A stretch of 64,000 nucleotides of DNA from Christiangramia flava JLT2011 (GTDB lineage: Bacteria > Bacteroidota > Bacteroidia > Flavobacteriales > Flavobacteriaceae): the NCBI RefSeq assembly GCF_001951155.1, contig NZ_CP016359.1:2876001-2940000 (forward strand). Reading direction: 5' to 3'. The notes beneath the pieces were generated by a model. It saw only the letters and a program-made list of their open reading frames with translations, searched no databases and was not told the origin of the DNA. This document shows positions 35,434 to 46,401 of this stretch, one piece after another. Made by a program: the position numbers and the translations under genes. Numbering within the stretch: the first letter of the stretch is position 1; each line of letters begins with the position of its first letter.

Positions 35434-37025
35434 TTTTTGGATATCAACAGGGATTTTCTAAAATTCTGTCGTTCAAACTTAGCAATATAAATTCCCCTGG
35501 AAAAGCCTGAAAGGTCAATTTTCTTATTTACGTTCTGCTGGTACAGCAATAATTTCCCGGTAAGGTCATAAATTGAAACGTCATAATGTTGTTCCGGGCT
35601 GGCGAAATAGAGTTCTTCGGAAACGGGATTCGGAAAAACATAGAACTCTTCAGAAAAATAGCTGTTCATTTCGGTATTTTCAAGCGCCATCCTGAAATTC
35701 GGGATTCCGTAGCCGATGAGGTTATCGGGATTTTGAGCATTTGAAGAAGCTCGTTTTACCAGATCCATGATCTCCAGATTGGTCATTTCCGGAAAGGCCT
35801 GCCAGAAACTGGCTACCGAACCCGCGAGGATAGGAGAGGAGAACGAAGTGCCGCTTACCTGCACGATCTCGTTGCGCTCATTGGCGGCAATACATCGAAA
35901 GCCCTGTGCCATGACATCAGGTTTTATGCGACCGTCTGAAGTTGGCCCTACAGAGCTGAAACGAACATAATCCCTGTTTGCATCTACCGCGCCCACGGTA
36001 AGTACCTGCGCGTCAGCGGGAGCGCCAATGCCGGGGAAGACGGTGCTTTCGGCGCTATTTCCTGCGGAAACAACCACTAGAATGCCTTTTTCAGTCGCGA
36101 TATTGGCCCCGCGGGAAACAAAGGAAGTTTGCCCGTTCATATCCTCAAAACGGTAATTATAACCGGGATCGTCGAAAAGCGAATAGCTCAGGGAAGAATT
36201 GATCAAATCCACTCCCAGGCTGTCGGCTCTTTCTGCCGCTTCCACCCAGTAACTTTCTTCCACCGGAGTTTCAGATTCGGCTACTTCCGTGCAAAAGAGA
36301 TAATAATCGGCATCCGGAGCGGTGCCAATCAAATAGCCGGGGACGTAACCGGCCATGGTGGAAAGCACCAGTGTGCCATGATTGCTCAGTTCAGGCTTAT
36401 CAAAATTTTCTGAACGATGGGTGAAGTCATAACCGCCAAGCAGGTGCCCTTTGTCACGCATTCGCTCAAAAGCTGCCAGTTGCTTTACATTGGGAAAACC
36501 GGCATCCAGCACCGCAATGACTAAATTTTGACCGGTTAAATCCTGCTCATGAAGATAATCTGTTTCCAGCATTTCCACCTGATCTGAAGAATAGCCGTAG
36601 TCAAAAATTTCAGTAGTTCCAAATTTGGAAAATGGCTGCTTGAGCGCAAAAGCAGCTCGTTCATTCAGTTCATCGCGAGCAAATTCGATTTGCTGAACGA
36701 ACTGCAAATTGGCCAGTTCCTCGATAGCGTCCTGCTCACCAATGACATGTACACAGTTCAGCCATTTTGATTTCGCCATTACTGTGATAGTATTTTCAGC
36801 TTTTACAGCGGAAATGTAGGCTTCTTCCACCGGGATATCCCGAAAATCAACAGGAATCTGGAAACGCTGTTTTCGCTGCAAAGCTCTTTCGGAAAGAATG
36901 CTACGCGGATTCTGAAGCGCAGTTTCAGCAGAAGGTTTATCCTTGAAATAAATCCAGGCATGTTCCTGCTGGCCAAAAGAACAGCAACAGAAAAAGAATA
37001 GTAAAAATGGCAGTTTTTGCAGCAT
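35430..37025 (-). CDS. Secreted S8 subtilase with type IX sorting domain
   Basis: The 531-residue protein has a signal peptide (KLPFLLFFFCCCSFG), an S8 domain with Asp in VIAVLDAGFPN, His in LSNHGTLVLSTMAG and Ser in VSGTSFSSPILAGSVA, and a C-terminal sorting domain starting YVFPNPVSEELYF and ending LSGFSRGIYIAKF plus a Lys-rich tail. That tail sends proteins through the type IX secretion system, so the enzyme is probably released or attached to the cell surface. An N-terminal inhibitor-like pro-region (about 20-120) is present. The downstream flavin gene overlaps its stop. Confidence 0.93.
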   Translation of the reverse strand: MLQKLPFLLFFFCCCSFGQQEHAWIYFKDKPSAETALQNPRSILSERALQRKQRFQIPVDFRDIPVEEAYISAVKAENTITVMAKSKWLNCVHVIGEQDAIEELANLQFVQQIEFARDELNERAAFALKQPFSKFGTTEIFDYGYSSDQVEMLETDYLHEQDLTGQNLVIAVLDAGFPNVKQLAAFERMRDKGHLLGGYDFTHRSENFDKPELSNHGTLVLSTMAGYVPGYLIGTAPDADYYLFCTEVAESETPVEESYWVEAAERADSLGVDLINSSLSYSLFDDPGYNYRFEDMNGQTSFVSRGANIATEKGILVVVSAGNSAESTVFPGIGAPADAQVLTVGAVDANRDYVRFSSVGPTSDGRIKPDVMAQGFRCIAANERNEIVQVSGTSFSSPILAGSVASFWQAFPEMTNLEIMDLVKRASSNAQNPDNLIGYGIPNFRMALENTEMNSYFSEEFYVFPNPVSEELYFASPEQHYDVSIYDLTGKLLLYQQNVNKKIDLSGFSRGIYIAKFERQNFRKSLLISKK

Positions 37026-37053
37026 TATCGGGAAATAGGATCTTCCCGATAAT

Positions 37054-38247
37054 TTACGAAATTACTCCGGATCCAAGCAGTTCTTCTTCCTGATTATACC
37101 AGGCTACAAACTGGCCTTCGGTGATCGATGCCTGTTCTTCTTCAAAAACCACGTACATGCCGTTCTCTGTCTGGTAGAGAGTGGCTTCCTGCAGCGGCTG
37201 GCGATAACGAATCCTGGCGAGTACTTTCAGTTCCTCATCGGCTTTGATAGCAAGGTCGCGACGAATCCAGTGCACCTCTTCCGGGTTTATAAACAGCGCC
37301 TTGCGGTAGATCCCGGGATGATCCTTACCCTGGCCGGTGTAGATCACGTTCTCTTCCACATCGGTATCAATTACGAAAAGTGGTTCTGGTGTCCCGCCCA
37401 CAGCAAGACCCTTACGTTGGCCTTTGGTAAAATAATGAGCGCCCTGATGCTGACCCACCACTTTTCCGTCGGTTTGATGATATTTGTATTTTTTGGAAAG
37501 ATGCTCCAATTCCTCGATTTTGGAGTCAAAAGCCCGTTCGGTTTCTTCAGAAAAAATTTCGGTATTGGCGGGAACTTCTACGATCACGCCTTCTTTTGGT
37601 TTCAATTTCTGCTGAAGAAAATCTGGCAGCCGCACTTTTCCGATGAAACAAAGTCCCTGGGAATCTTTCTTTCCGGCGGTAACCAGTTCCTGTTCCGCAG
37701 CAATTTTACGAACTTCCACTTTTTCTAATTCCCCAATAGGGAAAAGCGTTTTAGAGAGCTGTTCCTGAGTGAGCTGGCAGAGGAAGTAAGACTGGTCTTT
37801 GTTTTTGTCTTTTCCGGCCAGCAGCTGGTAATAGGTTTCCCCGTCTTTTTCGATCGTAGCCTTACGGCAATAGTGGCCAGTAGCCACGTAATCAGCGCCA
37901 AGTGAAAGAGCGATCTTCAAGAACACGTCAAATTTGATCTCGCGGTTACAGAGAACATCGGGATTAGGCGTACGGCCTTTTTCGTATTCATTGAACATAT
38001 AATCTACGATGCGCTCCTTATATTCCTCGCTGAGGTCGACGGTTTGAAACGGGATACCCAATTTTTCAGCCACCATCATGGCGTCGTTGCTGTCGTCCAG
38101 CCAGGGGCATTCATCTGAAATCGTAACCGAATCATCGTGCCAGTTCTTCATAAACAGCCCGATCACTTCGTAACCCTGCTCTTTTAGCAAATAGGCCGAA
38201 ACACTAGAATCTACTCCTCCTGAAAGTCCTACAACAACTTTTTTCAT
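37054..38247 (-). CDS. mnmA: tRNA-specific 2-thiouridylase MnmA
   Basis: MnmA puts the 2-thio group on U34 of Lys, Glu and Gln tRNAs. The 397-residue protein begins [20 protein letters not shown] (PP-loop), contains the first catalytic Cys in [13 protein letters not shown] and the second in [11 protein letters not shown], then the beta-barrel C-terminus. I set the start at 38247 because the 30 residues upstream in frame have no homology and overlap the promoter. A perfect TAATTTTG box lies 42-49 nt before the ATG. Confidence 0.95.
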   Translation of the reverse strand: MKKVVVGLSGGVDSSVSAYLLKEQGYEVIGLFMKNWHDDSVTISDECPWLDDSNDAMMVAEKLGIPFQTVDLSEEYKERIVDYMFNEYEKGRTPNPDVLCNREIKFDVFLKIALSLGADYVATGHYCRKATIEKDGETYYQLLAGKDKNKDQSYFLCQLTQEQLSKTLFPIGELEKVEVRKIAAEQELVTAGKKDSQGLCFIGKVRLPDFLQQKLKPKEGVIVEVPANTEIFSEETERAFDSKIEELEHLSKKYKYHQTDGKVVGQHQGAHYFTKGQRKGLAVGGTPEPLFVIDTDVEENVIYTGQGKDHPGIYRKALFINPEEVHWIRRDLAIKADEELKVLARIRYRQPLQEATLYQTENGMYVVFEEEQASITEGQFVAWYNQEEELLGSGVIS

Positions 38248-38288
38248 AATCTGAATCTTTTTCCGGGTTTCTGTCGGTGGAAACGCGG

Positions 38289-38296
38289 CAAAATTA
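38289..38296 (-). promoter_or_regulatory. -7 box (TAATTTTG) of mnmA
   Basis: On the minus strand TAATTTTG matches TAnnTTTG. It lies between the upstream terminator hairpin and the mnmA ATG at 38247, which supports the shorter start. Confidence 0.5.
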
Positions 38297-38301
38297 CGAA
38301 A

Positions 38302-38329
38302 TAAAAAAAGGTGGCGAAAGCCACCTTTT
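38302..38329 (-). terminator. Hairpin terminator between the lipocalin-like gene and mnmA
   Basis: AAGGTGGC and GCCACCTT form an 8-bp stem around a 4-nt loop. On the minus strand it is followed by a run of seven T. It ends the 38349-38756 transcript. Confidence 0.85.
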
Positions 38330-38348
38330 ATAATCATTATGGATCGTG

Positions 38349-38756
38349 TTATTTTTCAAAAACTAAAACTATAGGAGCCAGGTCCGGGCTGGTAAAGGTA
38401 AATCCTGTGGAACCTTCGAAATTAGCGGTACCGGTGATCTCTCCATAAATCGGTGCATCAATGGTGTACGTACCGTCTGAATTGTGCATCCATGTTCCTT
38501 CTTCTGAAGATTCCAGATTACAGGTTCCTTCGGTTTCTTCGTAATATTCAGATTGGGCGGAACCATCTTCATTGAAAGTAATTGAAGATTGTTGCTGACA
38601 TTCAGTAAGCGTGTTATTCACACTGCCGGCGCGAGCATCAATCAAAAACCACTGGCCCAGAATTGGTTCATCACCGTCAGTCTTTGGTGAATCGTCATCT
38701 TTACTACAGGCAGTGATCATCGTTGCTGCCAAAAACATAAATAGGATCTTTTTCAT
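38349..38756 (-). CDS. Lipocalin-like lipoprotein
   Basis: The 135-residue protein has a lipoprotein signal ([13 protein letters not shown]) followed by an Asp/Ser-rich linker and a small beta-barrel-like domain starting [13 protein letters not shown], with [16 protein letters not shown] and [14 protein letters not shown]. This is the pattern of the lipocalin-like proteins common in Bacteroidota. The ligand is unknown. It has its own terminator and lies 27 nt downstream of the YwqK-like gene on the same strand. Confidence 0.82.
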   Translation of the reverse strand: MKKILFMFLAATMITACSKDDDSPKTDGDEPILGQWFLIDARAGSVNNTLTECQQQSSITFNEDGSAQSEYYEETEGTCNLESSEEGTWMHNSDGTYTIDAPIYGEITGTANFEGSTGFTFTSPDLAPIVLVFEK

Positions 38757-38783
38757 ATGATTAAATTTAGGATTTTAAAGGTA

Positions 38784-39458
38784 TTATTTTTTTGAGTCAT
38801 AGTTCTGCTCAGTAACTTTTCCGTCTTCATAGTATTTCCAGATTCCGGTTTTGCTGCCTTTGCGGTAGGAGCCTTCCATTTGCATTTCGCCGCGAGGATT
38901 GTAATACACCGCTTTTCCATCCAGTTCACCTTCGGAATAATGCAGATCTTTCAGAACCTGGCCATTTTTTGCAAAGATCTGGCTGCTGCCATCCATGACG
39001 CCCATGACATAATGGGTTTTTTCTGCCAGCTTTCCATCGGGATAAAAGGTTTCCTGAAATCCATTTAACTTATCATTTTTATAGTGCTCGATCATCATGA
39101 CACTGTCATTCATCTGGTGGAAATACGTCCATTTTCCTTCTCTTAGGCGATCGATCATTTTTCCCTGGCTGATTGGTTTCCCCGTTTGGGTGTAGTAGGT
39201 GACACTCACTGAATCCTGGCCGTTTCCAAAATCCATGATCGCCGAAGGATGTTCGTAAAAACCTTTTTTATAGAATTTAAAAACACCTGTTCGCTGGCCA
39301 TGATCAAAGTTTCCTTCGAATTTGGGATTGGTGGTTCCTTCAAAATTGACCTGCCATTTCCCGTGCCTTTTTCCGTTGACATCTTTTTGATTTACCTGAC
39401 CTAACACACTGAAAGACAGTAGTAATAGAATGATTAAATTTAACTTGTGTTTATTCAT
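38784..39458 (-). CDS. YwqK-like repeat protein (MORN-type repeats), exported
   Basis: The 224-residue protein has a signal peptide (LNLIILLLLSFSVLGQ) and repeated units of about 23 residues of the form G-K-W-x-Y-x-x-D/G, for example REGKWTYFHQMNDS, LNGFQETFYPDGKLAEK, LDGKAVYYNPRGEMQMEGSY and KTGIWKYYEDGKV. These match the repeat family often named 'YwqK antitoxin', but no toxin gene is adjacent and the name should not be taken as function. I start at the ATG 39458; three extra residues upstream are possible. Confidence 0.85.
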   Translation of the reverse strand: MNKHKLNLIILLLLSFSVLGQVNQKDVNGKRHGKWQVNFEGTTNPKFEGNFDHGQRTGVFKFYKKGFYEHPSAIMDFGNGQDSVSVTYYTQTGKPISQGKMIDRLREGKWTYFHQMNDSVMMIEHYKNDKLNGFQETFYPDGKLAEKTHYVMGVMDGSSQIFAKNGQVLKDLHYSEGELDGKAVYYNPRGEMQMEGSYRKGSKTGIWKYYEDGKVTEQNYDSKK

Positions 39459-39535
39459 TATTAACAAACATTAAACAAATGTTCCTTTTTTCAGGAATTA
39501 TTTTTAGCAGACCAACATTATTAAAACTCTGTATT

Positions 39536-40552
39536 ATGAATTTTATTTCGAAACTACCAAAATTATGGGTCTTGGGATTATGTTCCCTGCTTTTATTTAC
39601 TTCCTGTGATGAAGATGACGACTTCATGATCGATGATGACATGAGCGTAGTAGATCCTGAACCAGAAACAGATGATGTGATGGAAACCAATTCGATCATT
39701 GATTTTGTAAACAGTAACGACGACTATTCGTCTCTAGCTGCCGCAATTGATGCCGCCGGTCTCACTGCCACCTTAGATAGTGACACGAATTTCACCGTTT
39801 TTGCCCCAGATAATGATGCTTTCGCTGCCTTTCTTTCAGCAAATGGTTTTGCTTCTTTGGATGAAGTCCCGACCGATCTTTTGACGCAGGTTTTGCTATA
39901 TCACGTTCAGGAAGGAGAAATCATGTCTTCTAATCTTTCTACCGGTTATATTGAAAGTATGGCCGTGTATGGTGCTTCCGAAGAACCATTGAGCCTGTAC
40001 ATCAATACCAGCGATGGGGTGATGATCAATGGTGTGGCTTCAGTGACCACTGCCGATGTGGAAGTAGATAACGGAGTGATTCATGCGGTCGACTCGGTTA
40101 TCGGATTGCCGGATGTGACCACTTTTGCCACTGCAGACCCTACTTTCAGCATTTTAGTGAGTGCGCTTACCAGGGAAGAAGATTACACCTACGTAGAAAC
40201 TTTAATGGCCATGGATTCTCCTGCGCCTTTTACCGTTTTTGCTCCTACTGATGATGCTTTCGCTGCTTTATTAGAAGAACTGGAAGCTTCCTCACTGGAT
40301 GATATAGACGCGGAAACCCTTTCTGCCGTATTGACGTACCATGTCGTAGCTGAAGCGAATGTTCGCTCTGGTGATCTTACAGATGGCATGGAGGTGAGCA
40401 CACTGAATGGAGATACATTCACCGTTAATCTGGGCGATGCCGTAACAATTACTGATGCCAACGACAGGATGTCTACAGTAATCGCTGCTGATGTTCAGGC
40501 TACCAACGGAGTTATTCACGTGATCGATACGGTGCTCCTACCAGAACTTTAA
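39536..40552 (+). CDS. Fasciclin (FAS1) lipoprotein with two domains
   Basis: From the ATG at 39536 the protein has 338 residues: a lipoprotein signal (LGLCSLLLFTSC), an acidic Asp/Glu linker, and two FAS1 domains at about 57-195 and 200-338. Each shows the FAS1 H1/H2 pattern, FTVFAPDNDAFAAFL with LLYHVQEGEI in the first and FTVFAPTDDAFAALL with LTYHVVAEANV in the second. FAS1 proteins mediate adhesion on the cell surface. It is a single gene closed by a terminator. Confidence 0.92.
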   Translation: MNFISKLPKLWVLGLCSLLLFTSCDEDDDFMIDDDMSVVDPEPETDDVMETNSIIDFVNSNDDYSSLAAAIDAAGLTATLDSDTNFTVFAPDNDAFAAFLSANGFASLDEVPTDLLTQVLLYHVQEGEIMSSNLSTGYIESMAVYGASEEPLSLYINTSDGVMINGVASVTTADVEVDNGVIHAVDSVIGLPDVTTFATADPTFSILVSALTREEDYTYVETLMAMDSPAPFTVFAPTDDAFAALLEELEASSLDDIDAETLSAVLTYHVVAEANVRSGDLTDGMEVSTLNGDTFTVNLGDAVTITDANDRMSTVIAADVQATNGVIHVIDTVLLPEL

Positions 40553-40572
40553 ACCTACATTCCCCAAAAATG

Positions 40573-40599
40573 AAAAAGCCCGGTAATACCGGGCTTTTT
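40573..40599. terminator. Bidirectional terminator between the fasciclin gene and yidC
   Basis: AAAAAGCCCGG pairs with CCGGGCTTTTT around TAATA. A- and T-runs on both sides let it serve both converging genes. Confidence 0.9.
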
Positions 40600-40601
40600 G
40601 C

Positions 40602-42458
40602 TTATTTTCTACCTTGTTTCTTCTGTTGTTCTTCCGCCTGTTCCATCATTTCCTGGAACTTACGCGTAAACCTGTTCGTTTTACGAGGTTTCTTCTTATT
40701 CTCCTGAATTTTCGCGTGGATTTTATTCTCGTCGATGATCACGTGCTTGATCACTAACATGATCCCAATAGTAATCAGGTTGGAAGTGAAATAATATAAT
40801 GAAAGTCCACTCGCGTAGTTGTTGAAGAAGATCAACATGAATAGCGGAGACAGATACATTAAAAACTTCATATTTGGCATTCCCGGCTGCTGGTTCGCCT
40901 GCATGCTCTGGCCTGTCGTCATCGTCATGTAAATGAAAATGGCGATAGCTGCCAGAATTGGGAATAAACTTACGTGGTCTCCGTAAAATGGAATTTTAAA
41001 CGGAAGGTGTGCGATCACATCATAACTGGATAGATCATCTGCCCACAGGAAGCTTTTTTGCCTTAACTGGAATGCACTCGGGAAGAACTGGAAAAGGGCA
41101 TAGAAAACCGGGATCTGCATCAGCGCCGGTAGACAACCGCTCATAGGGCTGGCACCTGCTTTGCTGTACAGCTTCATTGTTTCCTGCTGCTTTTTCATCG
41201 CATTATCTTTGTACTTCTCGTTGATCTCATTGATCTCTGGCCTTAAAACCTTCATTTTTGCCTGAGACAAATATGATTTATAGGTGACAGGAGAAAGCAC
41301 GATCCTCACCACAATAGTCATTGCAATAATTGCCAAACCATAACTCGGAAGAAATCCGCTTAGAAAAGCAAAGAACGGGATGAAAATGTATTTGTTGATC
41401 CACCCGAAGATTCCCCATCCAAGAGGAATCACTTCATCCAGGTTGCGATCGTAATCATTCAGGATCTTATAATCAGCCGGACCGTAGTACCAGTTCATAT
41501 TATAATTCAATTCTCCGGCTTTTAATTCCAGCGGAATGGTGGAAGCAAAGTTTTTGGTGTAAACCGTATCTACATCTTCATCTTCTACCAGATCAGTAAC
41601 ATTGAAATTAACTTTTTCGAAAGGCGTATCGGTTAATAAAATGGAGGTAAAGAAATGCTGTCTATAGGCGATATAGCTTACATTTTCCTCTTCATCGTCA
41701 CCACTCCTGATATTGTCATCATCTCCGCCGCCGTATTCGTAAACCAGATCGGTGTACCTATTTTCATAGGAAATGCTTTTCGCGTGACGGTAACCCTTGA
41801 TTTGCCAGTCTAAATTTGGTGTTTGAGAAGCATCCAGAACTCCGCTTAAACCTTGTGAACGAATACTGAAATCCATCATATATTCACCTGGTTTCAGGGA
41901 ATAACGGTATTCCAGGAACTCATTTTCAGAAACCTTCAGCTTCATGGAAAGCACCTGACTTCCGTTATTTTCGGTAAGTTCCGGCTGGAAGAATAGGTTT
42001 TCCGTGTTCAGGCTACGACCATCTGTAGTATTGAAATTTAGATTGAAAGTGGCATTTCCGTCTTTGATAATATAAACGGGAACAGAGTCATAAGTCTTGA
42101 AATTCTTCAGTTTAGCTTCCTGAATATAACCACCTTTATTGGAAACCTTTAGCTCCAGTACATCGTTGGCGAGAGTCGTGGTTCCGCCCTGAGCTGATGA
42201 CAGGGTAGAAGAATAACCAAAAGCGCCCAGTTTCTTTTGAGCGGCAACCAGTGCGGTAGAATCATTCGCCACAGAATCTCTGGCCTGTTCTTCCTGTACG
42301 GGTTCCTGCTGCGATTTTTCTACGATCTGCTCGGTCTGGTCTTTTGGGTTGTCCTGAACTTCTTCTTCAGGTTTATTATTGTAGAGCATCCATATCAGGA
42401 TACCACCAATCAAAATAAATCCAATTATGGATTGAATGTCAATTTTCTTTTCTTCCAT
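40602..42458 (-). CDS. yidC: Membrane protein insertase YidC
   Basis: YidC inserts and folds inner-membrane proteins alone or with SecYEG. The 618-residue protein has the Gram-negative layout: one N-terminal membrane segment (IIGFILIGGILIWMLY), a large periplasmic beta domain (about 90-350), then the conserved five-segment core with VRIVLSPVTYKSYLSQAKM, the cytoplasmic hairpin KQQETMKLYSKAGASPMSG, and PVFYALFQFFPSAF. The basic C-terminal tail probably contacts ribosomes. It lies 42 nt downstream of pyrG on the same strand. Confidence 0.96.
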   Translation of the reverse strand: MEEKKIDIQSIIGFILIGGILIWMLYNNKPEEEVQDNPKDQTEQIVEKSQQEPVQEEQARDSVANDSTALVAAQKKLGAFGYSSTLSSAQGGTTTLANDVLELKVSNKGGYIQEAKLKNFKTYDSVPVYIIKDGNATFNLNFNTTDGRSLNTENLFFQPELTENNGSQVLSMKLKVSENEFLEYRYSLKPGEYMMDFSIRSQGLSGVLDASQTPNLDWQIKGYRHAKSISYENRYTDLVYEYGGGDDDNIRSGDDEEENVSYIAYRQHFFTSILLTDTPFEKVNFNVTDLVEDEDVDTVYTKNFASTIPLELKAGELNYNMNWYYGPADYKILNDYDRNLDEVIPLGWGIFGWINKYIFIPFFAFLSGFLPSYGLAIIAMTIVVRIVLSPVTYKSYLSQAKMKVLRPEINEINEKYKDNAMKKQQETMKLYSKAGASPMSGCLPALMQIPVFYALFQFFPSAFQLRQKSFLWADDLSSYDVIAHLPFKIPFYGDHVSLFPILAAIAIFIYMTMTTGQSMQANQQPGMPNMKFLMYLSPLFMLIFFNNYASGLSLYYFTSNLITIGIMLVIKHVIIDENKIHAKIQENKKKPRKTNRFTRKFQEMMEQAEEQQKKQGRK

Positions 42459-42500
42459 TCTCTATATTACTTGTTGCTCTTTGGTCAAAAAAACAGCCAA

Positions 42501-44168
<1,668 letters not shown>

Positions 44169-44256
44169 TTATTCAGGGCGCTAAATTACAAAGAAGAATA
44201 GAAAAACCTCTGAAAATGGAAACCGAATATTAAGACCTTTTTAACAGCGTCCTGTT

Positions 44257-44502
44257 TCACTTTTTGGGTGCCGGGTAGCGCAGCCTGATTTGCCGCAGGA
44301 GTCCTTCCAAACTGTTGATCTTCAGTTCGTGGACCTGTCGCATCTGGTTGCCGAGTTTTCCCTGTGGAAAACCTTTCTGGCTAAACCAGACATAATAAGG
44401 TTCCGGGATGTCTGAAAGAAAAATACCTTCGTATTTACCGAAGGGCATTTTGGCGTAGGCCAGTTCCAGCAGTTGTGCCGGATCGGGTTGAAGTGGATTC
44501 AT
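44257..44502 (-). CDS. DUF3820 family small protein
   Basis: The 81-residue protein is one DUF3820 domain: AKMPFGKYEGIFLSDIPEPY followed by VWFSQKGFPQGKLGNQM and NSLEGLLRQIR. The family has been called a putative quorum-sensing-regulated virulence factor, but its biochemistry is not settled. A similar unit is the C-terminal domain of the exonuclease at 7237-8013, hinting at a nucleic-acid role. Its start directly abuts the stop of the response regulator gene, so it probably belongs to that operon. Confidence 0.85.
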   Translation of the reverse strand: MNPLQPDPAQLLELAYAKMPFGKYEGIFLSDIPEPYYVWFSQKGFPQGKLGNQMRQVHELKINSLEGLLRQIRLRYPAPKK

Positions 44503-44880
44503 TTAGGAAACTTTCAGGTAATCGATATTTCCTGCAAGTTCTAAAAATTTCTGTTTATTCATGGGTTTTACGACATACTGAAGCACATCTGGATAGAGTT
44601 TCGCTTTCTGAATGTCGAACTGGCTGGTACTTGAAGATAAAATAATCACCTGGTGCTTAATGTTCCTTTTCTGAAGTTCTTCCAGAAAATCCCAGCCACT
44701 CATCACGGGCATATTAAGATCCAGAAAGATCAGCGATTCATCTTCATTGCTTAGGTATTCAAAGGCTTCCGTAGAATCGGTAAAATCACGTACTTCACCG
44801 TTAAATCCTTCCACCTCGAGTAACTTCTTCGTGATGAAATTGGCTATTGGCTGATCATCTACCAAAAAAATCTTCTTCAT
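44503..44880 (-). CDS. Single-domain response regulator
   Basis: The 125-residue protein is a CheY-like receiver with no output domain. Acidic residues D8/D9 (FLVDDQP), the phospho-acceptor D54 (FLDLNMPVMSGWDF), the Ser/Thr at SSSTS, and K105 (YVVKPMN) are intact, so it should accept phosphate. It overlaps the sensor gene upstream by 4 nt, so the two are a pair. Confidence 0.93.
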   Translation of the reverse strand: MKKIFLVDDQPIANFITKKLLEVEGFNGEVRDFTDSTEAFEYLSNEDESLIFLDLNMPVMSGWDFLEELQKRNIKHQVIILSSSTSQFDIQKAKLYPDVLQYVVKPMNKQKFLELAGNIDYLKVS

Positions 44881-45743
44881 ATTCTGCTTGCCTTTAATTC
44901 TATTAATTCATTCGAAGCCATTTCCACGACTTCTTTCAGTACATTGTCCATTTCGGTTACCGATTGTTCGAGCTTCGGTACGAGCTCTGTTCTGCAGGCA
45001 TCATCATCAAAATACTCAAAAAGCTGGATGATTCCCTGGATCCTGGAAAGCGGTTCGCGTACATTATGTGCATTCAGCACCGAAACATGCAGCAATTTTT
45101 CGTTTTTCTGAGCGATCTCGCTGGTTCGTTCTTCAATTATACGTTGCTGATTTTCCACGATATGCTCAATTTCAGCATTTTTGGATTTAATGGTTTCGTA
45201 TGCTTCCTGTAAATTCTGGTTACGGATAGCGATTTGTCGTTTCAGGTAGATCTCGTTGAATTTGGCCTGAATACAGTCTACGACCAGTTTAAGGATTTCA
45301 ATATCTCCCGCGGAAAAATTCATCTCCTGGTCACTAAGAATGGAAACCAGGACCTTGCGTTCATATTTGTCAAAATTCCAGCCCCAAAGTACCGGTTGCG
45401 AAAGCACATTGAGATCAATGCGCTTTCGCACCAGCTTTTCAGGAATATCTTCTGTATAAATAGGAATGCCCTTGGCACAAAGCTCTTTTTCATAAGGAAG
45501 AACTTCAGAACCATTGCGAATGCCGTAATCAAGGTTGTTGTTGAACAGCTCAAAAACCAGGTATTTATCGTCCTGTTCAATGGTCATCCTGATCAGGCGA
45601 AAATTCAGCAGGTATTTTAAGTGACGTTGACATACGTCTCCCACTTCCGAAAGGTTGGCGCAACGATTGATGTCGTTGGCAAACTTGGAATAGGCTTCAT
45701 AGGTGATCCTATAGAGCTGGGCTGCATTACGGGTAATACTCAT
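44877..45743 (-). CDS. GAF/HisKA sensor protein lacking the ATPase domain
   Basis: The 288-residue soluble protein has an N-terminal GAF-like region (about 25-165), a coiled coil (about 170-218, LQEAYETIKSKNAEIEHIVE) and a HisKA dimerisation helix with the phospho-acceptor at H226 (LNAHNVREPLSRIQGIIQLF). The gene then stops after about 60 residues. The usual HATPase_c domain with its N and G boxes is missing, and no ATPase frame continues downstream because the regulator gene overlaps. It could be phosphorylated by another kinase or act as a phosphatase on its partner regulator. Confidence 0.85.
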   Translation of the reverse strand: MSITRNAAQLYRITYEAYSKFANDINRCANLSEVGDVCQRHLKYLLNFRLIRMTIEQDDKYLVFELFNNNLDYGIRNGSEVLPYEKELCAKGIPIYTEDIPEKLVRKRIDLNVLSQPVLWGWNFDKYERKVLVSILSDQEMNFSAGDIEILKLVVDCIQAKFNEIYLKRQIAIRNQNLQEAYETIKSKNAEIEHIVENQQRIIEERTSEIAQKNEKLLHVSVLNAHNVREPLSRIQGIIQLFEYFDDDACRTELVPKLEQSVTEMDNVLKEVVEMASNELIELKASRI

Positions 45744-45770
45744 TCGGGGGCTTCGAAAAGTAATATCGGG

Positions 45771-46358
45771 TTATTCCGGAGTTTCCAGCAGTTCGTTATC
45801 AATCTTGATACCAGATACATCTGCGATGGTATTCAACATGTTTACCAAATCTGCCTGTGCCATTAACTCCTGAATTTCTTTTCTTGAAAAACCGGCATTT
45901 TCCAGTTCTTCAAAATCAGCGTCAGAAATTTCATCATGGTTCAGAGCGGCCTTGGTGACAATTTGAACCGCAGTACGGTAACTTACCGGCATTGAAGGAG
46001 AATTCATATGCTCTGTAGCTTTAAAACCTTCTTCATCGCTGATCATGGAACTCATGCTGTCGGCAAAGATCCCGTGAGCGTGAGAACAGTAGTTACAGCC
46101 GCGTTCTTTGGAAACATTATAAATGATAAGCTGTTTCAGCACGTTTGGAACTTCACCTTCCATAAGGGTGTTTTTCAATTTGCTCCAGTTACCTTTTAAA
46201 AGGGTTTCATTATCTCCTTGGCATTTGAACCAGTTCAAAACGAATGGAAGTTGCAAAGTCTTTTTCGTATCGTCGTAAATATCTTTTACAGCGGGAGAGG
46301 CTTCATCATAAGAAACCATCTTGTAACGAGAGTACGTGCGAGGTAATGTTTGGCTCAT
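45771..46358 (-). CDS. Carboxymuconolactone decarboxylase / AhpD-like protein
   Basis: The 195-residue helical protein holds the AhpD redox motif C88-x-x-C91 with His93 and His95 (RGCNYCSHAHGIF). Such proteins act as peroxidase-linked reductases rather than lactone decarboxylases, so a role in peroxide defence is likely. An inverted repeat ATGTAA-ATA-TTACAT lies 29-43 nt before the start. Confidence 0.87.
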   Translation of the reverse strand: MSQTLPRTYSRYKMVSYDEASPAVKDIYDDTKKTLQLPFVLNWFKCQGDNETLLKGNWSKLKNTLMEGEVPNVLKQLIIYNVSKERGCNYCSHAHGIFADSMSSMISDEEGFKATEHMNSPSMPVSYRTAVQIVTKAALNHDEISDADFEELENAGFSRKEIQELMAQADLVNMLNTIADVSGIKIDNELLETPE

Positions 46359-46386
46359 AGTAGTAGGGTTACAATTTAGATTAAGG

Positions 46387-46401
46387 ATGTAAATATTACA
46401 T
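46387..46401. repeat. Inverted repeat upstream of the AhpD-like gene
   Basis: ATGTAA ATA TTACAT is a perfect 6-bp inverted repeat with a 3-nt spacer. A looser GTAA-N7-TTAC repeat follows about 14 nt further from the gene. Position and symmetry suit an operator; the regulator is unknown. Confidence 0.4.

Noticed and set aside
38248..38337. A 30-residue N-terminal extension of MnmA
   Set aside because: It runs over the -7 box and into the upstream terminator, and [11 protein letters not shown] is the normal start of the enzyme.
38784..39458. A toxin-antitoxin system suggested by the YwqK 'antitoxin' family name
   Set aside because: No toxin-sized partner is adjacent and the protein is exported with MORN-like repeats; the name is only a database label.
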